Origin: Sorex araneus
Lineage: Eukaryota; Chordata; Mammalia; Eulipotyphla; Soricidae
Reading direction: 5' to 3'
NCBI RefSeq assembly: GCF_027595985.1
Contig: NC_073312.1
Span: 4,613,051 to 4,677,050 of the forward strand
Length of the DNA: 64,000 bases
Shown one piece after another: positions 22,901-33,568 of this stretch (within the stretch, counting starts at the first letter, position 1; each line of letters starts with the position of its first letter). Made by a program: the position numbers and the translations under genes. The notes beneath the pieces were generated by a model. That model searched no databases. It was not told the DNA's origin and worked only from the letters and a program-made list of their open reading frames with translations.

Positions 22901-25900
22901 CGCTGGGCTCACGCAGACCCCAGAGCAGGGCCAGGGGCGGTGGTTTGAGAGCTGCAGGGGCGGGGCGGGGAGGGCATATCCTCTGGGGTCGTCAGTTGTT
23001 GAGAAACGGGGCCAGTGCCTCACTGAGGGTCCTTGTGTCGCCAGTCACTGAGGCCCGAAGCCACACACCTCATTGCTCGTCCTTCCCTGGGCAGGTGGGT
23101 CCTCGCAGGCTGGTCCTTGCCCCTGGGGGACCCCGTGCACAGTCCACGGCCCCGTGCGGGCAGATCCGAGTGGGTCAGTGCCCTGGACTCGCGGGCTCAA
23201 GCAGGTCCCTGCAGGCCCCGGGCCTGTGCAGACAGATGGACCCAGGGGAGCCGCTGGGCCCTGGCGGGTGGTCTGGCAGGCTCAGCACTGCCCAGGAAGG
23301 CGGTCAGGCGGGCACTCGGTGCTGACCTTGCAGGTGGCCAGGCAGGCACTCAGCACTGCCCGTGCAGCCCGGCCCGGCTGTCTCTGTGACGGGCTCTCCC
23401 CCACTTGCTGCCCCTCCCGTCTCGCGCGTCCCTCAGAGCCAGTCAGGCGTCCGGTGTGGGGGACACGCGCCCGGCCCGAGCACAGACCTTCTGCCACTTC
23501 GTTCCAAGGGCCACAGCCCCCGTCCCGGGCTCCCCACGCGAGGCAGCCTGGGACAGCCCGACAGCAGCGGTGCGAGCGCCCTGCCCCGTCACCGGGCCGG
23601 TGAGTCCGTCTCGTCTCCCGAGAACCTGCTCCCCGATGGCGCCGAGGCGCGGCCCCTTAGGGTCGCGTCTCTGCACAGCTTCATCTGCTTTATTTTGGGA
23701 CCCGGCCCTCGGGCCCCCGGGACGCTGTGCGGCCAGGAGGCAGCTGCGTGCGAGGCCAGCCGCTCCCCGTCCTGCCGCCCAGCCCCTGCACAGGGTCAGT
23801 GGGCAGTAAGGCTGGAGGGGGACCGCGTTTGTCAGGTGACAGCACGGAGGGTCCGTGGACGGCAGCCGCTTATGTGGGGCAGCCCGAGAGCTGCAGGCCG
23901 CGGTGCTGGGCACGTCCAGGAGGGGCCAAGAGGCTCTGGGCAGGGCTGTCCTTGCGTGGGACGTGCCCCCCGCTGTGTGCTGGGGGCCAGGGGCCCCTTG
24001 CCCCCTCCCAGGCTCGTGGCCCCCTGCAGGGCAGCAGCTCTGCCTTGCCTGGCGGATCCCCTGGGCTCTGGCCCGACCATCCTCGCGGACGGCCCCCTGT
24101 CCACCTGCCGGCCGCCTTGCGCTCCGTGCGCAGTGGCCCTTCCTGCCCACAGCGGGGGCAGCTGGACGGCAGAGGGAACCCGGGGTCGCCGTGCGTGGTC
24201 AGGAGGCAGCCCAGGAGCGGCACAAAAAGCACCAAGTGACCGTCGGGGCGAGAGGCAGGACGGAGGCTCTGGGCTGGACCGTCCGGCCCTTCCTGCTCCC
24301 AGCGCCCGGGCTGCCCTCTGACACGCCCCCGAGCCCTGTCCTCGGGGTCTGCGGCCACTGCAGGTGGACGGGCCTCTCTGCTGCGGGATGGTGTTCAGGT
24401 GTGGGGCGCGGGGGCGCCCGAGCTGCTCTCGGCGGCTGGTGCGGGGACGAGTCGGGCCTGGCTGGTGCTGTATGGCGAGGACTCGGGCCTGCGAGACCGT
24501 CCCCCGACACCGTCCCCCGACACCGTCCCCCGAGACCAGGCTCCTGGCGCAGCGCCCAGGGAGGTCAGCGCGAGGGCAGCAGCGAGCAGCCCGGAGCCGG
24601 GCTCTGCGCCCTCGCGTCTGTCTGTCCCGGGACGGCGGCCCTGATTGGGTGTCGCCCCCGGCGGGAGCCCCCACAGGCACCTGGACCCCCCCCCCCCGCC
24701 TCCCCAGGTGCCGCGGGTTGTGTCAGTGGCAGGAAGGTCGCGCTCGGGCCGGCTGTTGACACAACAGCGCTGATCCCCAGGAGAGGCGCGGAGGGGCCCC
24801 GGGGACACGCGGCTCCCTGTGACTTTCCACCCTCGCTCAGGAGCCCTTGTGGGCCGGGAGGTGTCCGGCGGGCGGTGGTCCCGGCCTCCTGGCTCGGGGC
24901 TGGGCGGTTGGAGTCAGGGCCCAGGCAGGAGCCCCCTGCCTCGGGGTCTGTGCCCGGAGACACACAAAAGCAGGGTCAGGGCCAGCGCCGTCCTGCTGCC
25001 CCTGCCACGGGCTGGCCTGGGGCTGGCCTGTGGGCGCCATGGGGGGGACACACCGTCCATGGCTGGGGCCGCAGCCTCATGCCTGTCCCTGTCCCAGTGG
25101 CCAGACCCGGGGTCCCGGTGCTCACACAGGCCGGGCGACCCTCCCGCGCACAGCCAGGGGGGCCGCGGGCAGCTCGAGCCACTCTGGGCCTCAGTGGCTC
25201 TGCATGGTCTCCTGCTGCCCCGGAGGCTTCGTCCGAGGCAGGACTGGGAGCCACGTTGTCCGTCGGTCACCGACGGCCACCAGGATGGACGCAGGGTAGG
25301 CTGGGAGGGGTCTCTGAGCTCCCACGTGGAGTCCTGAGTCCAGGGGCTCTGAAGGCTGAAGCCCACCCCCCACCCCCGCGCTGCCCTTCGAACCCGGGAG
25401 CCCCGAGAGTCCACGGCAGACACGGGGAAGCACGCGAGCAGGGCTGCAGGACGGCGGGACCCCCTCTGGCCACGTGGAGGGCAGCAGCCGTAGAGGGGCA
25501 GCAGAGACCAGGACTCAGTGACCCCACCCACCACTGTCCCTGCCGGCCTGGGCCCGACTCACTCCCAGGCCTCGGAGCACTCAGGTGTGTGATGGAGAGC
25601 AGATCTGGGCGCCTGGAGCACCTGGAGCACTCAGGGTACCTGGAGCACTCGGCATCTGGAGCACTCAGGGTACCTGGAGCACTCAGGGTACCTGGAGCAC
25701 CCACGGCACCTGGAGCACTCAGGGCACCTGGAGCACTCAGGGCACCTGGAGCACTCAGGGTACCTGGAGCACTCAGGGTACCTGGAGCACCCACGGCACC
25801 TGGAGCACTCAGGGCACCTGGAGCACTCAGGGTACCTGGAGCACTCAGGGTACCTGGAGCACCCACGGCACCTGGAGCACTCGGCACCTGGAGCACTCAG

Positions 25901-28900
25901 GGCACCTGGAGCACCCACAGCACCTGGAGCACTCAGGGTACCTGGAGCACCCACGGCACCTGGAGCACTCGGCACCTGGAGCACTCAGGGTACCTGGAGC
26001 ACTCAGGGTACCTGGAGCACCCACGGCACCTGGAGCACTCGGCACCTGGAGCACTCAGGGCACCTGGAGCACCCACAGCACCTGGAGCACTCAGGGTACC
26101 TGGAGCACCCACGGCACCTGGAGCACTCGGGGTACCTGGAGCACCCACGGCACCTGGAGCACTCGGGGTACCTGGAGCACCCACGGCACCTGGAGCACTC
26201 GGGGCACCTGGAGCACCCACAGCACCTCGAGCACTCAGGGTACCTGGAGCACCCACAGCAACTGGAGCACTCGGGGCACCTGGAGCACCCACGGCAACTG
26301 GAGCACTCGGGGCACCTGGAGCATTTAGGGCACCTCGAGCACTCATGGTACATGGAGCACTCAGGGCACCTGGAGCACTCCGGGTACCTGGAGCATTTAG
26401 GGCACCTGGAGCACTCAGAGCACCTCAAGCACTCAGCACTTAGAGCACTCGGGGTACCTGGAGCACTCTCAGCACCTGGAGCACTCACAGCACCTGAGCA
26501 CCCACGGACCTGGGTGGACGCTGTGGGGAAGACAGTTCATTCCTCTCAGAGAGGGGAGGGAGAGTCCCGGGAGGGACGTGTGTGGCTCAGGGTCTCAGTA
26601 GGAAACGCAGTGGGGCTCGCACCGTGGCGGTCTCTGCCCATGCTTGTCCCGCTGGGCTCTGCCCGCTCAGGGCGAGGATGGGGACATCCCTCAGCTCGCC
26701 TGACCTCATGGCACAGCCAGAGCCACGGGGGCTGGAGCAAGACCCGGGTGAATTCCAGGCGCGGTCAGGCCCGGCCACCGGAGCAGAGCAGGCGCGTCGG
26801 GGCGGTGAGCCTCCCCTCTGCACACAGGCCGCTCGGACCGCGGACAGAGAACTCAGGCGCCGTCGCCGGGTGGCCGCGGAGGACGCCGCTCTGGAGGGCA
26901 GAAAGCACGAACCACGAAAGGCCGAGACAGACGAGTGAATCCTTCCCCCAGGGCCGGCTGACGTGGGCACCGAGATGGCCTGGGCTCCTCCCCTGCCCCT
27001 GGGCACTGCCACTGCGGGTGCTGGGGGACGGGCACACTCACCACTTCCTGCGGCAGCTGCGGGACAGCCCTGAAGTCCCGGGCAGGGGGGGGACAGGAAA
27101 GAGGAAAGTGACACACGGTGACGGCCAAGTTCTGCTCCTGTGCGGCCGGGCGGGACTCGTGGGGACTCTGGGCGGACACGGGTCCTGCCCTCGGCGTGTG
27201 ACCCCGGGCTGGCTGTGGTGAGGGCGGGCTGCTGACTCGGTTTACTCCGGAGAAGGCGAGGCGTGTCCCCCTCACGGGCTGGGGGTTTCCACAGTGTCCC
27301 CCACGCCGTCTCCTTTCGGGGCAGTGGTGCCGGGGGAGCCCGTGTCCCCCGCTCAGCGGTGCCCCCTCCTGCGACTCGCCCTGAGCGCCCACACCGCCCT
27401 GCCCGACTGGGGTGCCAGAAGGTTCCCCAGACTCAGCCTGCCCCCCTCCCCCCTTCACATCCTGGAGGGGCCGTGTCTGGCCGCCAGTGTGTCTCTGGGG
27501 CTCTCTGGGTGCGGGGTGCTGGCCGGGCGGGCAGGAGCAGGGGTGGGGGTGGGGGTGCAGTGGCTAGGACCCCCCGCACTGCGTCCAGAAGTGCTGCGTC
27601 CTGGGCACTTGCCCTCAGGCCCACGGGCTTTTTGTCCTCACAGACGGGGCCCAACCTGGTGTCCAGGTCGCAGGGCTGGGGTGTGCAGCCGGGCTCGGGG
27701 GTCCTGGACACACCCCTTCCCGCAGAGGTGAGGCCGCACCCCGCATGCCCTGATGGGGGCGGAGGAGCTGCCCCACTCGAGGCCGCGGGCGCTGGACTGT
27801 GCCCCCTGCCCTCCGCCGCACCCCTCTTGGCCCCGAACAGTGGGGGCGGGGGGCAGGCGTCCGCAGGGGCCCGTGTGTTGGTGTCTGTCTGATGGGGGAG
27901 GGGGTGTCGCCCGGCCTTAGAGGGGCGCAGGGGCCCCCGGGCCCCACGTCTCAGTCTGCGGGACCTGAGTCCAGGCCTCACACGTGTGTTTGCAGGGCCC
28001 CAGGCTTGCGCCAGCTGACCTTGGCTGGTGACCCCCCCGGGCCCGCTGTGGCGCCCGCCCCCCTCGCGCTGCTGCACCCTGGCCCCAGTGCCCCGCTCCA
28101 GGGCCCCTTGGTGACACTGCGCTGTCCCTTGGTGACACGGGCCTGGTCCGTGGCTCGAGGCCTGTGTGTTGCTCGTCCCGGGAGCAGGCTTGCCGGGGGG
28201 AGCCGAGGTCACTGCGGCCTGCACGCGGCCCCTCCGCTCGGGCTGGCCCGGCCCAGGCAGGGCTGGTGGGTGTTTTCCTGCAGAGCCCACTGAGCTCTCC
28301 CTCCTCGAGGCCCAGGGTTCCGGCACCCCACTGGGGAGCAGTTGGCACCCTGCCCGCCTTCTGCCCTCCAACCCGGCTGATTTTCAACCGTGGCCCAGAG
28401 CCGGGGAGCTTCCTGCCCCCCCAGGAGCTGGGGTGCCCGGTGCTTGCAGGGGCAGGAGGCTGGGGGGGCCTGGGGGCTCCCATCTGCATCGGCACACGCC
28501 GATTTCCTGTTGGCATCTGTGCCCACACCCACTTCCTTTTCCATCTGCCTCCACCCTGTGTTCTGGGCCTTGCCCCATTGTCTGCACCTGCAGGCCTCGT
28601 GCCCTCCCCCCAACACCTGTCTCTGGGCACCCTCCCCCCACCGCCCCAGCCTCGGCCAGCTCTGCCTCAGAGCCTCCGGCCACGAGGTGGGCAGTGGTGG
28701 CCCTCCAGCTCGTTCCCACAGGAGGGGGTGCCGCTGGCTCTTCTCAGCTGCCTCTGGGCACACATGTGTGCAGGCATGTGTCAGTGATGTGTGGACATGG
28801 GAGTGCATGCATGTGTGATGTGGGCACGCCTGTGTGCATACATGTATGAGTAGTTATGTGTGCATTCATGTGAGTGGTCGTGAGCACTGTGCTTGTGAGC

Positions 28901-31454
28901 ATGTGTTTGATACGAAGCATGTGCCTGTGTGTGCAAATGAGGTGTGGCACGTGGGGTGGGCCCGCGTGTGCATGTGACACGAGCATGTAAGTAGGAAGTG
29001 CAGGCGTGTGGGGTGTGCTGACCCATGCGTGTTGTAGCATGCCCGTGTCTGAAGTGTGAGCACCAGTGCGTGCCTGTGTGACGTGCAGACACGTGTCTGC
29101 CCACGTGTGTGAGGGAACCGACCACACCGGGCCCTGGAGGGCCGGTGACTGGCCCCGGCCGGTGTCTGGCCCCACCCACGGTCCGGCTTGGGTTTCCGTG
29201 GGGACTGGGGGCTGGGAACCGCCTCCTGGCACCAGCGTTGCACGTTCAGACCCGACTCGCAGCGCCTCCCTGGGCCTGGTGGGGAGATCGCCTCTCCCGG
29301 GCCGCCATCCGGCACCCGGGCGTCCGCGCGGCGAGGAGCAGGGCCCCTGGTGCTGGAGACGGGCCCAGAGCTAGGGTGCGCCGCGTCCGCAGGGTGCCCT
29401 GCCGGGGCCTGCGCCGGCGTGGCCCCGCCCCGGCCCCGCCCACGCAGGCGCCGCCCCTCCCACCACTGGCCACGCCCCCTCAGCGGCCGCCCCGCCCCGC
29501 CCCGCGGATCCCGGAAGCGCGGGTGCCAGCCTGAGGCTTGTCCCCACCACTTGCTCTTGCTACGGGCGGGGCGCCCAGGAATGTCCTCCCACCCCCGCTG
29601 CCAGCAGGCACGGCCGCGGCCACCGGCCCTGCCCGGGCATGCCGGGACATGCTGGTGGAGCCCGCTGGCCGCCGCCTCTCGGCCCCGGGCTTCCTGGCCG
29701 GGGACACCCACCCTGGGCCCTGCCGTGCCGCGTCCGGGGGTCCTGGGGTCGCCGGCACCCCGAGACATGCCTGCGGGCGCTGGGCTCCCCCTGTGCCCCG
29801 GGGCAGCAGGAAATCCACCCCCAGAGGCCCCCAAAGGGCGTTCAGCGGGGTCGCGGGGGGAGGGCGCACCGGTCAGCTTGCTCTGGGGCGCTGGGGACAG
29901 CGGGTCTCTGGTCCTGGAGGTGGACACGCCCCGTGTGCCCTGTGGGAAGCAGGACCCGGGGTGAGGCACATGCTGGCCAGCTTCTAGGATGCCCAGAACA
30001 GGACCGGCCGGCCCGGTTCGTTGCGTGGCCGAAGCCTGCAGTGGCCTCGAGAGGGGCGGGGGAGTGAGGCGGGGGCTCCTGGCCCCCTGCTTGGGGTGCG
30101 GGGTGCTCTGGCCACTGCCTGGGGAACTGCTGGCTTCTGGAATTTTCCGAGCTGGGGCCTGTGGGGCAGATAAATCTGCCTGCTGTTTCCGCCGCGTCTG
30201 CCCGCCCTCACTGATCACGTGGTGTGGGCGGAGGGAATCCTCTTCCCACGCGGGGAGGAAGTCCCGACTGTGACACTCGGACCCCGTCTCTGTGTTGGCC
30301 ACGTGGGGTCTTGGGTGGCGGAAAAGGGCCCCAAACTCGCGTGCGCATGCACCCCCCCAGGACACCCGTCCCCGCTGCCTCAGTGGGGTCAGCCGCTCCC
30401 ATGCCTCAAGATCCTCGGGCCTTCCTCAGCGACACCCACGTGCCCCCACTGATAGCCCCCCCGGGACGGGCCTCGTTTGCAGGAAGCCAGTGTGGGTGAC
30501 CGTGGCGGGAGCGAGGAGCCCGTCTTCCGGGACCCCCTCCCCAGCCCTCCCCCGGCTGTGTGTGTGACACGCATCCCCGACTCGGGTCACGGTGTCCTTT
30601 CCCACACCGCGTGGCATTAGCCTCCTTCCCGTCCCTCGGCGGAGGCAAATGCCGACGTTTCGTGCTCGAGGAGCCCAGGTGGGGCGGGGTGGGGCTGGGA
30701 CCCCAGGGACCCCTCCCCCTTTGTCCACCGGGCACCAGCTCCAGAAGCCCAGCTTGGTGCCAGGAGTAAGTTTTTGGCGCTCTGAAATCCCGTGGCATTC
30801 TGGGGCACAGGGGGGTCCGTGCGGGCCCCTTGCTGTGATCACTGCTTCCCAGAGCTGGAGTGCGTGCCGGGGGGGGGGACGCAGACCCCCAGTCTGTGTC
30901 GTGCTGTCGTGCTGGGGTGGGGGCGTAGGTACGGCTCATCCCCGAGTCGGGGTGGGCTGGGGGCAGTGTGGGCTTGACCCTGCCTCTGCACGCAGCTCTC
31001 AGGCCTCCAGGACTGCCCAGGGGGGCGGGATCTGCCTTTCTGGGGGCCCCCGGGTACAGGGTCTGGGGTGGGGCCACCCGGAGGTCGAGGCACGCACTGA
31101 CCCCCCCCCCCTCTCCCGCAGAACTGCCAGACGTTCAGCAGCCTCAGCAGCCTGGGAGCGGCGGGTGTGGACGTCGGTGGCCCCCGGGCCTGGACCGCTT
31201 TGCTCTCGGCCTCGGGCCCCGGGGGCAGGACCCCAGCCGGGACCCCGGTCCCCGAGCCGCCGCCCCCGTCCTTCGACGACCCCCTGGCCTGCCGGGAGGA
31301 GCTGTGCTGGGAGGAGGCGGACGGCGGCCCCCTGGACGATGGCTGTGGCCAGAGGTGGGAGACGGCCACGGCCTGGCGGGACCGCGCGGCCACAGGGGGC
31401 AGCCCCTGTTCCCTGGACGGCGAGCTGGACATTGAGCAGATCGAGCAGAACTGA
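14647..31454 (+). CDS. FAM53B: FAM53B, family with sequence similarity 53 member B (4 coding exons)
   Basis: The CDS joins 14647-14724, 17316-17367, 22008-22720 and 31122-31454, giving 391 aa. All borders are GT-AG and the phases (0, 1, 0) match. Motifs seen: [11 protein letters not shown] (31-41), the [12 protein letters not shown] block (47-58), [14 protein letters not shown] (89-102), RSLSFSDE (117-124), [20 protein letters not shown] (132-151), [10 protein letters not shown] (166-175), a basic KRRRP nuclear-localisation-like segment (260-264) and the acidic tail [14 protein letters not shown] ending at the stop. These identify FAM53B rather than FAM53A or C. FAM53B (zebrafish Simplet) is known as a nuclear protein that promotes beta-catenin nuclear accumulation in Wnt signalling; it has no enzyme domain. 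Human FAM53B is 422 aa from memory; the shrew is shorter mainly in a Pro/Ala-rich stretch after residue 175. The start ATG lies in a Met-Val-Met context as in human. Upstream non-coding exon(s) were not found. Confidence 0.97.
14935..15098 (+). mobile_element. SOR-type SINE, forward, nearly complete
   Basis: GGGGCTGGAGCGACAGCACA to GGTGTGACCCAGAAAGTAG. The tail abuts directly a reverse long-type SINE, giving a tail-to-tail inverted pair in the first FAM53B coding-region intron. Confidence 0.92.
15099..15346 (-). mobile_element. long-type SOR SINE, reverse, complete
   Basis: The ~248-bp form. Its distal part (ATTTGCTTGAGCGGGCACCA, GTTTGGCATATCGAATACGC) is not shared with the short form, while the tRNA-like head (CGTGCAAGGCAAACGCCCTC to CTCCAGCCC) is shared. 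Confidence 0.9.
16774..17067. repeat. GT/TGTC microsatellite, about 290 bp
   Basis: Irregular TGTGTGTCTGTG and TGACTGTG units with GT on the FAM53B sense strand. Several long open frames of Cys-Val repeats on both strands are artefacts of this array. Confidence 0.97.
17316..17367 (+). CDS. FAM53B: FAM53B second coding exon (codons 27-43 plus one base)
   Basis: This 52-nt exon is bounded by TTCTTCCCAG and GTGAGT. It encodes [17 protein letters not shown] and ends in phase 1. One lysine of the human HTPKK segment is absent. The exon is too short to stand out as an open frame and was found by homology. A GT-rich microsatellite ends about 250 bp upstream. Confidence 0.93.
18305..18352. promoter_or_regulatory. 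GATA-site cluster
   Basis: CAGAGATAAGGGGC and GGGAGATAAAGG within 45 bp in a FAM53B intron; a third AGATAA lies at 15747 in the preceding intron. Function is inferred. Confidence 0.3.
18788..18866 (-). mobile_element. SOR-type SINE head fragment, reverse
   Basis: Only the tRNA-like head remains: GATCAAACCTGGGCCGGCCG to ATCGCTCCGGCCCC. Confidence 0.8.
18968..19145 (+). mobile_element. SOR-type SINE, complete, forward
   Basis: GGGGCCAGAGCGACAGCACA through GTGTGACCCAAAAAGCAG with an A-run. Confidence 0.92.
19767..20295. repeat. composite array: five unique cores separated by CA/CT microsatellites
   Basis: A ~45-bp core (CCTTTCC, CACAG, CAGTGACTTAAAGGGTT, GTGTGAC) occurs five times, starting near 19768, 19862, 20018, 20133 and 20224. 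CA or CT runs of differing length lie between the cores. Confidence 0.95.
21365..21480. promoter_or_regulatory. AT-richer block, candidate conserved element
   Basis: CATTAAAAATCAGCTTCTGT, CTTTTGTTTGCTGACC and CAACAATTTCTTTCTG (SOX/FOX-like cores) about 530 bp upstream of the large FAM53B exon. Confidence 0.3.
22008..22720 (+). CDS. FAM53B: FAM53B large coding exon (residues 44-281)
   Basis: Acceptor CGCCCAG at 22001-22007; donor GTAAGC at 22721. Two bases complete Glu44, then 237 codons follow. This exon carries most family motifs: [98 protein letters not shown] and SLDLAKMAQ. Many are serine-rich with a preceding arginine, the sort of site used by basophilic kinases and 14-3-3 proteins (inference). 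Between SLPSR and GGRLDLQRS the sequence is a compressed Ala/Pro-rich linker, where human has a longer Cys/Gly-containing stretch. The exon is extremely GC- and CpG-rich. Confidence 0.97.
25605..26508. repeat. 18/15-bp minisatellite, about 900 bp
   Basis: About 50 units of TACCTGGAGCACTCAGGG with variants (GCACCTGGAGCACCCACG, and 15-bp forms ending CTCGG). CTCAGGG- and CCCACGG-type units are interleaved in a higher-order pattern. Unit lengths divisible by three leave long open frames on both strands. Confidence 0.98.
28755..29110. repeat. irregular GT-rich array
   Basis: TGTGTGCATG, GTGTGATGTG and similar units; GT on the FAM53B sense strand. Confidence 0.85.
30128..30215. promoter_or_regulatory. 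kappaB/GATA-like motif patch
   Basis: GGAATTTTCC (fits GGRNNYYYCC) and CAGATAAATCTG, a small palindromic GATA-containing motif, within 50 bp, followed by TGATCACGTGG (E-box CACGTG). Confidence 0.3.
31122..31454 (+). CDS. FAM53B: FAM53B last coding exon (residues 282-391, stop)
   Basis: The acceptor at 31112-31121 (CTCCCGCAG region) follows a long C run. The exon starts [10 protein letters not shown] and contains [20 protein letters not shown] and [11 protein letters not shown], then an acidic stretch, then [11 protein letters not shown] and TGA at 31452-31454. The segment after SSLSS is about ten residues shorter than I recall for human. The final DIEQIE motif is near-invariant in the family. 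Confidence 0.97.
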   Translation, partial: NCQTFSSLSSLGAAGVDVGGPRAWTALLSASGPGGRTPAGTPVPEPPPPSFDDPLACREELCWEEADGGPLDDGCGQRWETATAWRDRAATGGSPCSLDGELDIEQIEQN

Positions 31455-32570
31455 GGGGCCCGGGGCGCCGGCGGGAGGATGCCGGCCGGCCTGCGCCTCG
31501 GGCCACCCCACCCTCACCAGCACTGCAGGGGCCCGGGCGCGGGGACACCGACCCCGGCAGGCACGCAAAGCTGATCGGCTGAGCCCGGTGGGGCTCCGTC
31601 GGGGCGTGCGGCCCCTCAGCCTCCTGCTCAGGTCACTCACTGACCCTGTGCCTTCACCCCCCCCACCCCCCGCTTCTAGTGACCCCAGAACCGCCGGCCT
31701 TAACGGCACGGGCAGTGCCCCACACCGGGCCAGAGGCCATCTCGCCCACGTGGGGTCACCTGCTGGCCCCAGAGCAGCCCCCACTGTCCCCTGGGGCCGC
31801 TGTGCCGGGGGTGGGCCTAGGGCGGCCTTTGCAGTGCTCACGGCCCTTGGGGTTGGCCCGGAGGGCTGGCGGGTGGGTCTGGCTCACTGTTGGGCCCTGC
31901 TGGCCTGAACCCGGGCACAGCGCCATCTGCGGGGACCCCACCGGGCACACACTGGCATAGGTTTGGGCTTCTGCCACCCCGAGAGGCTGCCCCAAAGTGC
32001 TGCTCCCAGCCCCAGACCCTGGGCCGGGCCCCTGTCTGGGGCGGGGGCACCTCAGGACTTCCCCCAAAGGCACAGGGCTCCGAGCCGGACGCTGGGGGAG
32101 GGGGGACGAGGCGCTCGCCTGCGGCCCCCACGGCCTTGACCTTGCCACGAAGGAGGGCACATACCACAGGCCGCCCTCTGCTCAGGAAGGCCCAGCACTG
32201 GCGAGGGAAGCCCTGGGGCGCCCCCAGAAGCAGAACCTCCCGTACCCCTCCCCCCGCCAGCCCGGAGTGGGGGGCGCACCCACCGGCAGGGCAGACCCCG
32301 CCAAAGGAGCCTCACTTTTGTCGGGGCCCCGAGGACAGGCAGAGGTGCTGGGGGCTGCAGAAGCCTCGGCCCCTTCCCCCCTCCTCCCCCACCCCGTTTA
32401 CATTCCTGCCAACCCTTTGCCTTACTCCCCGGGGTGGGGGCCCGGCCCCCGGGAGGGGTGTCCTGTGCGGGCGCCGGTCTCAGAAAGCCTTACTTTTCAC
32501 CAGAAGTTTGTAGCAGGGGAGTTTTGTGAATTTTTACACAGAAAAATAAAGTCCACGTTACAAAGAAAAC
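31455..32570 (+). other. FAM53B: FAM53B 3' untranslated region
   Basis: About 1.1 kb from the stop codon to just past a canonical AATAAA. It is GC-rich and C-rich, and no SINE was recognised in it. The end is inferred from the signal; the cleavage site was not observed. Confidence 0.75.
32545..32550 (+). terminator. FAM53B: FAM53B poly(A) signal
   Basis: Canonical AATAAA in an AT-rich patch, with a GT-containing downstream region (GTGGGTCTAGTTT at about 32583). It is the only good signal downstream of the stop before the opposing gene. Confidence 0.8.
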
Positions 32571-33330
32571 CGAAGTTTCCAAGTGGGTCTAGTTTCCAAG
32601 AGGCTCTGCGGGGCTGGGGGCGTCCCCGGGGCTGTGCAGGGCAGGGACCCTCCGTGTTTCCGGCCACACCCGCCGGCTCGGTCCACAGCGGCATCCCTGA
32701 TGCCCTGGCAGGTCGCGAGTCGCTCCTTCCCGCAGCCTGGGCAGGGAAGCCGCTGGTACGCCCAGCCATCGGCAACTGTTCTCGGGATTGTCACCGCTGG
32801 TGACGGACCCTGAGCCCAGCTGGCCGTGAGCCCGGGCTGGCCTGCACCCCTGGGTCCCTGTGCCGGGCTGGGGGGCTCTCCTGTGACACTGGGGGGGGCA
32901 AAGGGGCCCCACTGGACAGGACACTGCCAGTCCTGCCCCAGAACCCGGGTGTCACGGGACGCCCCATAGACCCTTCCCTTTCCTGCCCCCCTGTGGCCAC
33001 CTCGCTCCCTTCCTGCTGGACACGGGGCGGGGGGCAGTGGACAGGTGTGTCCAGGGGAACTGGGGTTCATCTGGTGGCCGTGCTCGGCCCAGGGCCTGTG
33101 CCGTGGGGACCCTCAGCGGAAGATGGGGGTAGCTGGCGTCCTGCACCCCAGCCCCCGCCCTGCGGGAGTCACACGCTCGGCCGCCCCCACGGGACAGGAC
33201 GGGGAGGGGGGCCCCGGACGCGCCTCCCGTCTCGGGCACTGGAATCCTGCAGGTGGGTCCTGGGGCCGGGACAAGGGCAGGGGGGGTCCCCGCCCCCCAG
33301 GGGCAGCCTGCCCGCCCCCACGGGCCCACA
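32571..33330. other. short intergenic interval between convergent genes
   Basis: GC-rich sequence between the FAM53B and LHPP 3' ends. It holds no supported exon, no clear SINE and no tandem array. Confidence 0.7.
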
Positions 33331-33334
33331 GCCC

Positions 33335-33471
33335 AGTCCGAGTCGGCACCCGAGCCTTTATTAGCCTCGCAGCCGGCCCCCGGGGCTGGGGGTTGGGGGG
33401 CGACCTCGCTCCCCTCGAGGCCACTGGCTGTCCCGGGAGCCGGGTCCGCCCGCGGGAGGGGGTGCGGGGGC
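33335..33471 (-). other. LHPP: LHPP 3' untranslated region
   Basis: A very short 3'UTR of about 110-135 nt between the stop codon and the region just past the poly(A) signal. The exact cleavage site is not visible. Confidence 0.7.
33357..33362 (-). terminator. LHPP: LHPP poly(A) signal
   Basis: TTTATT on the + strand, that is AATAAA on the - strand, about 110 nt downstream of the LHPP stop. Confidence 0.75.
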
Positions 33472-33568
33472 TCAGCGGGCCGCGTGCTCCAGCAGCAGGT
33501 CCACGGCCTCCGCCAGGTTGTCCACGTGGCCGTCGGCCTTCACCTCCGGGTGCTGCTCGTCGCTGGGC
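33472..33568 (-). CDS. LHPP: LHPP exon 7 (C-terminus and stop)
   Basis: Encodes [20 protein letters not shown] and [11 protein letters not shown], then TGA at 33474-33472. The C-terminal helix matches the human protein apart from a few substitutions. Confidence 0.97.

Larger units (their letters stand above)
22721..31121 (+). other. FAM53B: FAM53B intron after the large coding exon
   Basis: 8.4 kb. It holds the large 18/15-bp minisatellite (25605-26508), an irregular GT-rich array (28755-29110) and a kappaB/GATA-like patch at 30128-30215. No SINE was recognised, which contrasts with the LHPP introns. Confidence 0.8.

Noticed and set aside
23855-26443. 862-codon open frame across the FAM53B intron 3 minisatellite
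   Set aside because: Half is tandem repeat of 18/15 bp that cannot contain stops, the rest is GC-rich intron; it lies between two clear FAM53B exons and shows no protein family.
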